From assembly GCF_001700325.1 (NCBI RefSeq), contig NZ_MATO01000038.1:1-64000 (forward strand): DNA of 64,000 nucleotides. The letters are read 5' to 3'. Made by a program: the position numbers and the translations under genes. Every line of letters begins with the position of its first letter. Position 1 is the stretch's first letter. This document shows positions 1 through 8,579 of the stretch, piece after piece. The notes beneath the pieces were generated by a model that was not told where the DNA came from, made no database searches, and worked only from the letters and a program-made list of their open reading frames with translations. The stretch comes from Caryophanon latum (GTDB taxonomy: Bacteria; Bacillota; Bacilli; Bacillales_A; Planococcaceae).

Positions 1-69
1 AAAAATGGAAGAGTCATAAAAACGGAAGTTTTTCAGTGCCCTCCCTCGTCGCTGATGCTTTTTTGCGTT

Positions 70-381
70 TTACACTAACTTTTCAATAAACGTCTCGATT
101 TGCTTCTGCGTTTTGCGGTCGCGGTTCACGTAGCGTCCGATTTCTTCGCCACCATCAAATGCGACGAAGCTTGGAATGCCAAATACGTCAAGGCTTGCAC
201 ATACGTTGATGAAGTCATCGCGGTCTACTTTGACAAATGTAAACGCTGAAAATTTCTCCTCGATTTCTGGCATAAATGGGTCGATAAACGTGCAATCTGG
301 GCACCAGTCAGCTGAGAAGACGAACATCGTTTTTTCATTTTTAAGTTGCTCAAATTGCTCGATTGATTGTAATTGTTGCAT
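70..381 (-). CDS. Thioredoxin-like protein
   Basis: A 103-residue single-domain thioredoxin-fold protein, predicted cytoplasmic with no signal peptide. The active site reads WCPDC (about residues 26-30) after the FSAD strand, and the cis-proline segment FGIPSF follows near residue 68. Such small proteins act in thiol-disulfide exchange; it resembles YtpP-type thioredoxins of Bacillus more than TrxA, whose active site is WCGPC. The ATG at 381 has AGGAG 8 bases upstream. It lies 41 bases downstream of the Tet(M)-like gene on the same strand and may be cotranscribed. The fold is sure; the physiological partner is unknown. Confidence 0.85.
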   Translation of the reverse strand: MQQLQSIEQFEQLKNEKTMFVFSADWCPDCTFIDPFMPEIEEKFSAFTFVKVDRDDFINVCASLDVFGIPSFVAFDGGEEIGRYVNRDRKTQKQIETFIEKLV

Positions 382-422
382 AAAACCACTCCTTTTTCGA
401 TTAGTATAGCGTCTTTTTGCGC

Positions 423-2345
423 TTACTCCAACGTTTTCTTTACGCAGTGCATCGCCTCAGCCGCTTCTGTCCAGTGCACCGAGTAGCCTTTTCCTTTAGC
501 GCAAAAAATAGACGACGATGTGTAGTCCGGGTCAGCATCTTTATTGTAGCCGATCCGTTCGATTACTTCGTCTGCATTATGGCACACATCGTAGCGATCA
601 AACTGAAGCGAAATCGAACCTTTGCCGTTTGTGTACGCTAAAAATGTCGTCGCATAATGCATAAATGTTGCGACCGGTACGCGCCCTGTTAATAGTGCAT
701 CATGCTCCGTTAATGCTGGTGCATCGAACGTACCACTTGCTTGCTGTACGTCGCTCATCATACGTCCGAGGTGGTCGATTGAAGCGCGCAGGCGGAAGCG
801 GTAATACGGCTCAAGTAATACGTTTTCTACTTGCTCACACGCTTGACGTAATGCACGATGCGTCGCCTCACGAAAATCGCCGCCTGCTGTATGCTTCGCG
901 TGTGCCGCACCGTTTAATAGCGTTACATGCACGTCTGTAATCGGTGAGCCTGTTAATAAGCCATGATGCTCTTGCTCAAACAGGTGATGCTCAATTAAGC
1001 GCATATGTCCGGTCGTTAAATCGTCGGCGTGGCAGCGGTTTGTAAACGTCATACCGCGACCGCGTGCGTTCGGTGCAACGTGAAGATGTACTTCTGCGTA
1101 ATGTTTCAGCGGCTCAAAATGCCCGTAGCCGTAAGCGCTCTTTGCAATTGTTTCCATGTACAAAATCGTCGGCGTATCGAACGTCACGTCAAGGCGATAG
1201 CGTTCGCGCAATATATGTGTTAACACTTCAAGTTGAATGACGCCCATGACGTGCAGCTGAATTTCTTGATGGCGCTCATGCCATGTGACACGCAACGTCG
1301 GCTCTTCTGCTTCGAGCTCACGTAGCATTGCAAGCACTTCTTTTACATGAATTTTGTTATGAACATGAAGTTTTGCCTGTAGCGTCGGTGTTAACGTTAA
1401 TTGTTGCGACATGCAATCGCCAATAACATCACCGACAACTGCTTCGTGCAAGCCTTTTAGCGCAACGACATCACCGGCGAACGCTTGCTGTACCGATTTA
1501 AAGCGCTGCCCGTTATATGCGCGTATTTCGAGTATTTTGTATACGTTGCCGCGAATTATTACATCATCTCGAACGTGTAATGTGCCGCGCATGAGCTTCA
1601 TGAACGTTAAGCGCTGGTCGAGCTCGTGGCGAATTTTAAAGACGTTCGCCTGTACATCACCTGTTTTGTCATACGTCGTCGTCACGAAGCGGTCAAGCGC
1701 ATCTAACACGCGGTCAATGCCATCTCCGTGCAACGCAACCCCGTTAAAGACTGGAAAAAGCGCGCCGTTTTGCATGAGCTGCTGCACCGAATGCGTCAAT
1801 AGCTCATCGCTTACGTTTTCAGCAATGTATGCATCGAGCACTTTTTCGTGACGCTCTGCAACCGCGCTTACAAATGTTTCGTCAACAACGACTGCATCCG
1901 GTGACAACAGCTGCTGAATTTGCGCCATCGTTTGCTCCAAACTTGCTCCTTCACGATCCATTTTGTTAACGAAAAAAATGCTTGGGATCTGTCGAGTACG
2001 CAGCAGCTGCCACACCGTTTCTGTATGCCCTTGTACACGTTCGACGGCACTTACAATGATGATGGCAGCATCAAGTATCGCAAGCGAGCGTTCCATTTCT
2101 GGGGAGAAGTCGACATGTCCTGGTGTGTCGATGATGTGATATGTGCAATCGTTGTATGTGAAGCGTCCTTGCTCTGCAAAAATTGTAATGCCGCGTGCTC
2201 GCTCTAACTCATCGTTATCTAAAAATGTGTTTTGATGATCAACGCGCCCGACCGTTTTAATCGCATTTGTCGTAAATAGTAGCTGCTCGGCGAATGTCGT
2301 TTTTCCAGCGTCGACGTGGGCGAAAATACCGATTGTTTTAAACAT
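423..2345 (-). CDS. Tet(M)/EF-G-like ribosomal-protection GTPase
   Basis: A 640-residue translation-factor GTPase of the Tet(M)/Tet(O) ribosomal-protection type. GTPase motifs are in order: AHVDAGKTT (G1), RGIT (G2), DTPGHVDF (G3), NKMD (G4). EF-G-like domains II-V follow, and the C-terminus has the Tet-type tail with FCAKGKGYSVHW. Length matches the family (about 640, shorter than EF-G at about 690). These proteins bind the ribosome and displace tetracycline, but chromosomal homologues in Bacillales do not always give resistance. ATG 2345 is preferred because AGGTG lies 8 bases before it; an in-frame GTG at 2354 overlaps that site. No mobile element flanks it, so it is probably a core gene. 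Confidence 0.85.
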   Translation of the reverse strand: MFKTIGIFAHVDAGKTTFAEQLLFTTNAIKTVGRVDHQNTFLDNDELERARGITIFAEQGRFTYNDCTYHIIDTPGHVDFSPEMERSLAILDAAIIIVSAVERVQGHTETVWQLLRTRQIPSIFFVNKMDREGASLEQTMAQIQQLLSPDAVVVDETFVSAVAERHEKVLDAYIAENVSDELLTHSVQQLMQNGALFPVFNGVALHGDGIDRVLDALDRFVTTTYDKTGDVQANVFKIRHELDQRLTFMKLMRGTLHVRDDVIIRGNVYKILEIRAYNGQRFKSVQQAFAGDVVALKGLHEAVVGDVIGDCMSQQLTLTPTLQAKLHVHNKIHVKEVLAMLRELEAEEPTLRVTWHERHQEIQLHVMGVIQLEVLTHILRERYRLDVTFDTPTILYMETIAKSAYGYGHFEPLKHYAEVHLHVAPNARGRGMTFTNRCHADDLTTGHMRLIEHHLFEQEHHGLLTGSPITDVHVTLLNGAAHAKHTAGGDFREATHRALRQACEQVENVLLEPYYRFRLRASIDHLGRMMSDVQQASGTFDAPALTEHDALLTGRVPVATFMHYATTFLAYTNGKGSISLQFDRYDVCHNADEVIERIGYNKDADPDYTSSSIFCAKGKGYSVHWTEAAEAMHCVKKTLE

Positions 2346-2435
2346 AAAGGTCACCTATTTCTTTTTAAGTAGTTGTGAAAAGTATGGCACACAATGTACG
2401 CGTTGACAAAATGAACGGCAAGGCATGATTTGTCA

Positions 2436-2572
2436 GGTCTGTTGATTAGCCATTTATATACAGTGAAATCGGTTGTTTTTAGCAACCATCTGGAAATAAA
2501 TGCTGCATATTAATGGCAGTAAGCGAGCCGCAATACGCTTCTGCCAATTGATTGGCTAATCAACACGCTTGA
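2436..2572. repeat. Family-1 interspersed element, copy A
   Basis: Short non-coding element with imperfect terminal inverted repeats: GTTGATTAGCCATTT at 2441-2455 and ATTGGCTAATCAAC at 2551-2564, the latter followed by ACGCTT as in other copies. The shared left segment ATATACAGTGAAATCGG recurs near 62407. This copy lacks the GC-rich core present in copies B, C and D, so it looks like an internal deletion form. Confidence 0.75.
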
Positions 2573-2723
2573 TGATTTGTAAAGTACGTAGTTTTAATAG
2601 AAGAGAATTGTTTTTTGAAAATTTCGTTTATGGAACAGTGTGCTATATTATGCGTTGAAATTGTTGGAATGCTAATGAATTTCTTATAATTTGAAAATTA
2701 ATAATAATTTTTAGTAAATGTAA

Positions 2724-2752
2724 TTGTAAACTTTAAGTTTATTTATTATAAT
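2724..2752 (+). promoter_or_regulatory. Sigma-A-like promoter of polyamine operon
   Basis: TTGTAA at 2724-2729 and a perfect TATAAT at 2747-2752 with a 17-base spacer, in AT-rich DNA about 60 bases before the first gene of the carboxynorspermidine operon. Seen directly; activity is inferred. Confidence 0.65.
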
Positions 2753-2813
2753 CAAAGCTGTTGTCAAACGATGGCAAACACACTATGTAGGTCGTTTACT
2801 AGGAGGAATGAAC

Positions 2814-4043
2814 GTGGGTAAAGCATTGATTATCGGCGCTGGCGGAGTAGCTAGTGTAGTCGTACACAAATGTGTTCAAAATTCAGAGGTATTTGAGGAA
2901 ATTATGATTGCAAGTCGCACAAAATCAAAGTGTGACGCTCTGAAAGAAAAATTAGATGGTGGTAAAACAATGATCCACACAGCACAAGTAGATGCTGATA
3001 ACACAGACGAATTAATCGAGCTAATTAACTCATTCAATCCGGATGTAGTCATTAACGTGGCACTTCCTTATCAAGATTTAACAATTATGGATGCGTGTTT
3101 AGCGACGAAAACGCATTACGTAGATACAGCAAACTACGAGCCGCTAGATACAGCGAAATTCGAATATAAATGGCAATGGGCTTACAAGGAGCGCTTTGAG
3201 GAAGCAGGCATTACGGCATTGTTAGGTTCTGGCTTTGACCCGGGCGTAACAGGTGTTTTCTCAGCACACGCATTAAAACATCACTTCGATGAAATTCATT
3301 ACATCGATATCGTCGATGCAAACGGTGGCGATCACGGATTACCATTCGCAACGAACTTCAACCCAGAAATTAACATTCGCGAAATTACAGCGAACGGTCG
3401 ATTTTGGAAAGACGGTGAGTGGGTAGAAACTGCACCACTTGAGCACAAAATGGTATACAATTTACCGGAAATTGGCGAAAAAGATTGCTACTTACTTTAC
3501 CATGAAGAGTTAGAGTCTTTAGCAAAAAATATTACAGGCTTAAAGCAAATTCGCTTTTGGATGACGTTCGGTCAACAATATTTAACGCATTTACGCGTAC
3601 TTGAAAACGTTGGTATGACATCAATTGAGCCAATCGAGTTCCAAGGGCAAATGATTCAACCAATCCAATTTTTAAAAGCAGTATTACCAGACCCAGCAAC
3701 ACTTGGACCACTGACAAAAGGTAAAACGAATATCGGTATTATCGCGCGCGGTATTAAAGACGGCGAAGAAAAAACGTATTACGTGTACAACGTATGTGAC
3801 CACCAAGAGTGTTACCGTGAAGTGGGCTCTCAAGCAATTTCATATACAACAGGTGTGCCAGCAATGATCGGTGCAATGCTTGTGATGAACGGTGAGTGGC
3901 AGCGTCCTGGTGTTTGGAACGTAGAAGACTTCAATCCAGACCCATTCATGGATGCATTAAACAAATGGGGTCTACCGTGGCAAGAATCGCATAACCCAGA
4001 TTTAGTGGATTTAGACTTTACAAACCCAAAGGACGCGAAATAA
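2814..4043 (+). CDS. Carboxy(nor)spermidine dehydrogenase (synthase)
   Basis: A 409-residue saccharopine-dehydrogenase-fold enzyme. It begins with a Rossmann nucleotide site (ALIIGAGGVASVV), then ASRTKSK and NVALPYQD segments, and GSGFDPGVTGVF in the central domain, all typical of carboxynorspermidine synthase. The family condenses aspartate semialdehyde with diaminopropane or putrescine, using NADPH, to carboxynorspermidine or carboxyspermidine. The first ATG (2808) is only one base from AGGAGG (2801-2806); the in-frame GTG at 2814, 7 bases away, is the better start. It overlaps the decarboxylase gene by one base (TAATG), so the two form one pathway unit in the cytoplasm. Whether the product is norspermidine or spermidine cannot be read from sequence. 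Confidence 0.9.
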   Translation: MGKALIIGAGGVASVVVHKCVQNSEVFEEIMIASRTKSKCDALKEKLDGGKTMIHTAQVDADNTDELIELINSFNPDVVINVALPYQDLTIMDACLATKTHYVDTANYEPLDTAKFEYKWQWAYKERFEEAGITALLGSGFDPGVTGVFSAHALKHHFDEIHYIDIVDANGGDHGLPFATNFNPEINIREITANGRFWKDGEWVETAPLEHKMVYNLPEIGEKDCYLLYHEELESLAKNITGLKQIRFWMTFGQQYLTHLRVLENVGMTSIEPIEFQGQMIQPIQFLKAVLPDPATLGPLTKGKTNIGIIARGIKDGEEKTYYVYNVCDHQECYREVGSQAISYTTGVPAMIGAMLVMNGEWQRPGVWNVEDFNPDPFMDALNKWGLPWQESHNPDLVDLDFTNPKDAK

Positions 4044-5236
4044 TGAGCGGCGCGAAACAAGCGCGCATCACAAAAGCGATGGCGCAGGCGCAAGCAGAAA
4101 CAGGCATTGACTGGACTACTGCGCCGTCGCCTGCGTTCGTTGTTGATGAGCGACTTTTAAAACGCAACTGGGAAATTTTAAAGTCGGTGCAAGACCGCAC
4201 TGGCTGCGATATTTTACTTGCATTAAAAGGCTTCTCGATGTGGTCGACGTTCCCGATGGCGCGCGACTACTTAGCAGGTATTACGTCGTCTTCATTATTT
4301 GAAGCGCGTCTTGGCTACGAGGAGTTCGGCAAGGAAGTGCATGCATACGCACCAGCTTATGCAGAGCACGAAATTGATGAGTACTTAACGTATGTCGACC
4401 ATATTGTGTTCAACTCGTTTGACCAATTACGTCGCTACAAAGATAAAGTACAACATCACGAAAAGCATATTTCAATCGGTTTACGTGTTAACCCTGGGTA
4501 TTCAGAGGTTGAAACACCGCTATATGACCCGTGCTACATTAACTCTCGTCTTGGTATTCCGTTTGAGTCGTTTGAGCCACAAAGCTTAGACGGTGTAGAC
4601 GGCATTCACTTCCACGCGATGTGCGAGCAAGGTGCCGATGTGCTAGAGCGCATTTTAGTGCACTTTGAAGAAAAGTATGGCAAGTATTTACATCAAATGA
4701 AGTGGGTAAACTTCGGTGGTGGGCATCACATTACGCGTGAAGATTACGACGTCGAGTTACTAATTAAGCTCATTACGCGCATTCAAGATACGTACGATGT
4801 GAAAGTCATTTTAGAGCCAGGTGAAGCATGTGCGCTGAATACAGGTTACTTAGTCGCAACGGTGCTTGATACAATTCAAAACGGTATGGACTTAGCGATT
4901 GTTGACTCGTCAGCAACGTGTCATATGCCAGATACGTTAGAAATGCCGTACCGCGCGCACATTATCGGCTCAGGCTTACCAGGTGAGAAGCCGTACACAT
5001 ACCGCTTAGGTGGAATGACGTGCTTAGCAGGTGACATTATCGGTGATTATTCATTCGATGAGCCACTAGAGCCAGGTGACCGCCTCGTGTTTACAGACAT
5101 GGCGCACTACACAATGGTAAAAACACATATGTTTAACGGTGTAAACTTACCGAGTCTTTGTTTATTTAACGAAGAAGAAGGCGTGAAAACGGTGCGTACG
5201 TTTGTATACGAAGATTACCGCAACCGCTTATCATAA
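4043..5236 (+). CDS. nspC: Carboxynorspermidine decarboxylase
   Basis: A 397-residue PLP-dependent decarboxylase of the alanine-racemase-fold (group IV) type. Visible landmarks are LALKGFSMW near residue 58 (PLP lysine strand), VNPGYSEVETPLYDP, the HFHAMCEQ segment, NFGGGHHI (phosphate-binding glycines), LEPGEAC, and DSSATCHMPDTLEMPYR. These match NspC, which removes CO2 from carboxynorspermidine or carboxyspermidine to give the triamine. Its ATG overlaps the stop of the dehydrogenase gene, and a strong terminator follows, so the operon is just these two genes. Confidence in family is high; substrate preference is open. Confidence 0.93.
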   Translation: MSGAKQARITKAMAQAQAETGIDWTTAPSPAFVVDERLLKRNWEILKSVQDRTGCDILLALKGFSMWSTFPMARDYLAGITSSSLFEARLGYEEFGKEVHAYAPAYAEHEIDEYLTYVDHIVFNSFDQLRRYKDKVQHHEKHISIGLRVNPGYSEVETPLYDPCYINSRLGIPFESFEPQSLDGVDGIHFHAMCEQGADVLERILVHFEEKYGKYLHQMKWVNFGGGHHITREDYDVELLIKLITRIQDTYDVKVILEPGEACALNTGYLVATVLDTIQNGMDLAIVDSSATCHMPDTLEMPYRAHIIGSGLPGEKPYTYRLGGMTCLAGDIIGDYSFDEPLEPGDRLVFTDMAHYTMVKTHMFNGVNLPSLCLFNEEEGVKTVRTFVYEDYRNRLS

Positions 5237-5242
5237 ATAATG

Positions 5243-5279
5243 AAAACTGTCCGAGAAGCAATTTTCGGGCAGTTTTTTT
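5243..5279 (+). terminator. Rho-independent terminator after nspC
   Basis: AAAACTGTCCGA pairs with TTCGGGCAGTTTT around a short loop and runs into a T tract at about 5272-5280. Confidence 0.85.
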
Positions 5280-5299
5280 ATTGGCGTTTGCGATAACAT

Positions 5300-5378
5300 C
5301 GTAATAGACGGCGATTAAATTTTAGAGTGAGAGCAGGCTCGAAACAAGAGGTGGACTCCAGCAGGAAAAGCACAAACC
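5300..5378. repeat. Family-2 element, truncated copy
   Basis: TAGACGGCGATTAAATTTTAG followed by GAGCAGGCTCGAAACAAGAG, GGACTCCAGCAGGAAAAGC. This matches the left half of the full element at 51829-52003; the right half is missing. Confidence 0.55.
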
Positions 5379-5495
5379 AAAAATATGTTGAGGTCGTACT
5401 TGCGCAAAGCCGTAATCTTAAGAAATTCTTCAGATTTTGCATACAACTTTCCTCATCTTTACACGGTATGATAAAGAAGAATAGGAGGGATATAT

Positions 5496-6173
5496 ATGAC
5501 ATATACAGTGCTCGTAGTCGATGATGATGAAGCGATTCGTGACGGCATCGATATTTATTTACAAAACGAAAGCTATAACGTGCTTAAAGCAGCAGACGGA
5601 CTAGAGGCGCTTGCGTTACTTGAGCAGCACGACGTTCATCTCATTATTTTAGATGTCATGATGCCGAATATGGACGGTATTACGGCGACATTTACGATTC
5701 GGAAAGAGCGAAACATTCCCATTATTATGCTTAGTGCGAAGGTGGAGCAGGCGGACAAAATTCACGGTTTATCAGTCGGCGCAGATGATTACGTTACGAA
5801 GCCATTTCACCCGATGGAGCTGCTTGCGCGTGTAAAATCACAGCTGCGGCGTTACGTTCAGTTTGGCACGTACAACGAAGTGAAAAGCGGTTTAACGATC
5901 GACGAGGCAGCGCGTGAAATTTGCGTAGATGGCGAGCCAGTGAAGCTAACGCCGACAGAATACAATATTACGGCATTGCTGCTGAAAAATGCAGGGCGCG
6001 TCTATTCGATTCGTGACATTTACGAAATCGTTTGGAACGAGGAGGCGTTTAACGCTGAAAACATCGTTGCTGTACACATTCGAAAAATTCGCGAAAAAAT
6101 TGAGCAAGATCCGAAAAATCCGCGTTACGTAAAGGTCGTATGGGGCGTTGGCTACAAAATTGAAAAGCAGTGA
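5496..6173 (+). CDS. OmpR/PhoB-family response regulator
   Basis: A 225-residue two-component response regulator. The N-terminal receiver domain shows the acidic pair VVDDDEA (about residues 7-13), the phospho-acceptor aspartate in ILDVMMPNMDG (near residue 53), the conserved Ser/Thr in MLSAK, and the lysine in DDYVTKPFHP. The C-terminal half is a winged-helix DNA-binding domain (KLTPTEYNITALLLKN to VWGVGYKIE). It resembles VanR-like regulators. It is followed 12 bases later by its histidine kinase, whose ribosome binding site overlaps its stop codon, so the two are translated together. Target genes are not evident. Confidence 0.93.
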   Translation: MTYTVLVVDDDEAIRDGIDIYLQNESYNVLKAADGLEALALLEQHDVHLIILDVMMPNMDGITATFTIRKERNIPIIMLSAKVEQADKIHGLSVGADDYVTKPFHPMELLARVKSQLRRYVQFGTYNEVKSGLTIDEAAREICVDGEPVKLTPTEYNITALLLKNAGRVYSIRDIYEIVWNEEAFNAENIVAVHIRKIREKIEQDPKNPRYVKVVWGVGYKIEKQ

Positions 6174-6185
6174 GGAGGAAGTCGC

Positions 6186-8360
6186 GTGCGTATAAAACAT
6201 TTCGTTCATTTATTTATAACGTTTGTTGTACTCGTTGCGCTTTGTGTAATTATTGAGCGCGGCCCTGTATATATCGGAAAAACATACGGGCAGTCAAGCC
6301 AGTTGCAAAACGAGGCGCACACCGTTGCACAAACGATTGCGGCACATGTCATTCAACCGTTAACGAAAGAGCATTTCAACGACTATTTAACTGTGACCGC
6401 AAAAGACGTCGAAGCATATCGTCATTATTACGGCACGCTATCTGAGCAACTTACGAAAATTGAAGCGGAATATGCACAAAAACAGCAAAGTGTAAACGAA
6501 GACGTTGCGCGTGCGTTGGAGCAAGAACGTGCGGAAAAAATAGCCGACATCGAGCGCGTATTTACTGACGATGCATATGTGCGTACGAAAGTGCTCGCAT
6601 TAAAGGAGCAAGTTGTGCAAAAAATTGTGATTGAGGAGGCGAAGAAGCAGCAAAACAATTTAAGTAGCTTTACGTATTATAGCTATGATTTATACGATAG
6701 TAAAACGATGCGTGAAGCGGCGTTCGGTAATATTCACGATGATGCGATTTTTACACATCATATAGAAGAAGGCGATTTACAAAATGTGAGGCGAACATTT
6801 TTAATTGGTTCTTACGATGTACCCGCGCTTCAGCCGATTTCATATACGGTGGAACGCTCATTGCAGCACGTTTGGGGAACGATGACGATCGCGAAACGTG
6901 CGAACGTATCATACGTGTCCGAATACAGCATTTTCGTCATGATGCAATACGTCGTGTACAGTATGATGGCAATGGCGGTAATCGGTGCGCTATATGCATG
7001 GCGTGTGCGACGAAATGTGCGTAAAGTGTTATGTTGTAACAACCCGTTCGTGACGTATACAGCGAGCGTACCGATTGATATGTTCGCATTATTCATCATC
7101 GGTGCTATTTATATCGTATGGGCGTTCATCTATTCGTTATCGTACACACCAGGTATGTTCGTTATCGATATCGTTCAAGAGCGTATTAGCATATATGAAT
7201 GGACGAAGCAGCTAACGTGGGCCACGATTATTTTCGTCATGTTCATCATCGTTTTATATGTGGCATTCGCGTTCGTTATGCGTGTGAAAACATTGTCGTG
7301 GCAACAGCTCTGGCGACAAACGGTGTTGTATAAAGGAATCGACATCGTACGCATCGCCTTTCAAAAACGTTCAATCGGTACGAAAATCGTATTATGGATG
7401 GTCGCATTTAGTGGAGCGAGCTTTTTAGTCGGTGAGTTTCGCGGCGTGTATAGTGCGACCGAAGCGGTAATCGTGTTAACCGTAATTGTCGTGCTATTAT
7501 TTTTTATGATGCTGCACCGCGTCGGGCAGCTCACAACAATTATGTCTTATACTGCGGACGTTGTGAACGGGCAGACGCCAAAAGCGATATCGATTACAGG
7601 AAATCATCCGTTAGCGCATCATAGCGAGCATGTGCAAACGTTGCGTGAAGGCATGCGTGATAGCTTGCTCGAGCAGCAAAAAAGCGAGCGGCTAAAGACC
7701 GAACTCATTACGAATGTGAGCCATGACTTGCGCACACCGCTTACTGCGATTATGACATATACGGAGCTGTTAAAGCAGCCGCATATAGATGAAGTAGAGC
7801 GTCAAAAATATGTGACGATTGTCGATGCGAAAGCAAGTCGCTTAAAAGTGCTCATTGACGATTTATTCGAAGTGTCAAAAATGGCGAGCGGTGATGTCGA
7901 GATGCAAAAAAGCAAAGTCGACGTTGCACAGCTTGTTCAGCAGGCGATCGGTGAGCATGAAGAGGCGTTTAAAGCAGCGCAGTTGGACGTGCGTGTAACG
8001 ATTGCGCAACAGCCGATCGAAGCGTATATTGACGGACAAAAATGGTGGCGCATGTTCGATAATTTGCTCGTTAACGCGTATAAATATTCGCTTCCTAACA
8101 CGCGTGTATACATTCATTTGCGTCTAGAGGATGACGAAATATATTTGTCGGTAAAAAATGTGGCGAATTATGCGCTCAATGAAGATGCGACGGAATTAGT
8201 TGAGCGCTTTAAACGTGCTGATACGGCGCGTCATACAGAAGGTTCGGGGCTCGGGCTTGCGATTGCGGCGTCTATTGTTAATTTGCATCAAGGGGATATG
8301 ACGATCGATGTCGATGGTGATTTATTTAAAGTCGTTGTGCGCATGCCAAGAACAGTATGA
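6186..8360 (+). CDS. Membrane sensor histidine kinase
   Basis: A 724-residue kinase partner of the preceding regulator. One N-terminal membrane helix (about residues 8-25) leads to a large charged extracytoplasmic region (about 30-245), then several membrane segments (about 250-445) of unusual number. The phospho-acceptor helix reads NVSHDLRTPLTAI (near residue 515), followed by the N box DNLLVNAYKYS and the G box GSGLGLAIA. It starts with GTG at 6186, with AGGAGG 7 bases upstream at 6173-6178. The long multi-helix sensor part suggests sensing in or at the membrane, for example of envelope stress; this is inference only. Confidence 0.9.
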   Translation: MRIKHFVHLFITFVVLVALCVIIERGPVYIGKTYGQSSQLQNEAHTVAQTIAAHVIQPLTKEHFNDYLTVTAKDVEAYRHYYGTLSEQLTKIEAEYAQKQQSVNEDVARALEQERAEKIADIERVFTDDAYVRTKVLALKEQVVQKIVIEEAKKQQNNLSSFTYYSYDLYDSKTMREAAFGNIHDDAIFTHHIEEGDLQNVRRTFLIGSYDVPALQPISYTVERSLQHVWGTMTIAKRANVSYVSEYSIFVMMQYVVYSMMAMAVIGALYAWRVRRNVRKVLCCNNPFVTYTASVPIDMFALFIIGAIYIVWAFIYSLSYTPGMFVIDIVQERISIYEWTKQLTWATIIFVMFIIVLYVAFAFVMRVKTLSWQQLWRQTVLYKGIDIVRIAFQKRSIGTKIVLWMVAFSGASFLVGEFRGVYSATEAVIVLTVIVVLLFFMMLHRVGQLTTIMSYTADVVNGQTPKAISITGNHPLAHHSEHVQTLREGMRDSLLEQQKSERLKTELITNVSHDLRTPLTAIMTYTELLKQPHIDEVERQKYVTIVDAKASRLKVLIDDLFEVSKMASGDVEMQKSKVDVAQLVQQAIGEHEEAFKAAQLDVRVTIAQQPIEAYIDGQKWWRMFDNLLVNAYKYSLPNTRVYIHLRLEDDEIYLSVKNVANYALNEDATELVERFKRADTARHTEGSGLGLAIAASIVNLHQGDMTIDVDGDLFKVVVRMPRTV

Positions 8361-8370
8361 CGAACAATAT

Positions 8371-8408
8371 ATGACATAAGGTGAACATTCCCTTATGTCA
8401 TTTTTTTA
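8371..8408 (+). terminator. Terminator after kinase gene
   Basis: ATGACATAAGG and CCTTATGTCAT form a near-perfect stem directly followed by seven Ts. Confidence 0.85.
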
Positions 8409-8579
8409 TGCGTAAAAAGGTATAATGACTTATATGTTTCGATGTATATCATCACGTTTTAATAAGCTATAAATGAAAAATAGCGCTTCGTTGTATTTTT
8501 TTGTGTAGTCGTATTTGTTTACGTTGTTTGTACAAATGGGAAAGGAATATGTAACTTACTTTATTTTGGAGGGAACGAT

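Larger units (their letters stand above)
2355..2800. other. Gene-free stretch with promoter and repeat
   Basis: About 450 bases between the divergent Tet(M)-like and polyamine genes. It holds family-1 interspersed element copy A (2436-2572) and, to its right, an AT-rich segment with a sigma-A-like promoter. No other open frame looks real. Confidence 0.7.

Noticed and set aside
1-69. Possible hairpin AAAAACGGAAGTTTTT at the left edge
   Set aside because: The 6-pair stem is AT-only and weak, and the flanking gene is outside the window, so no terminator is called.
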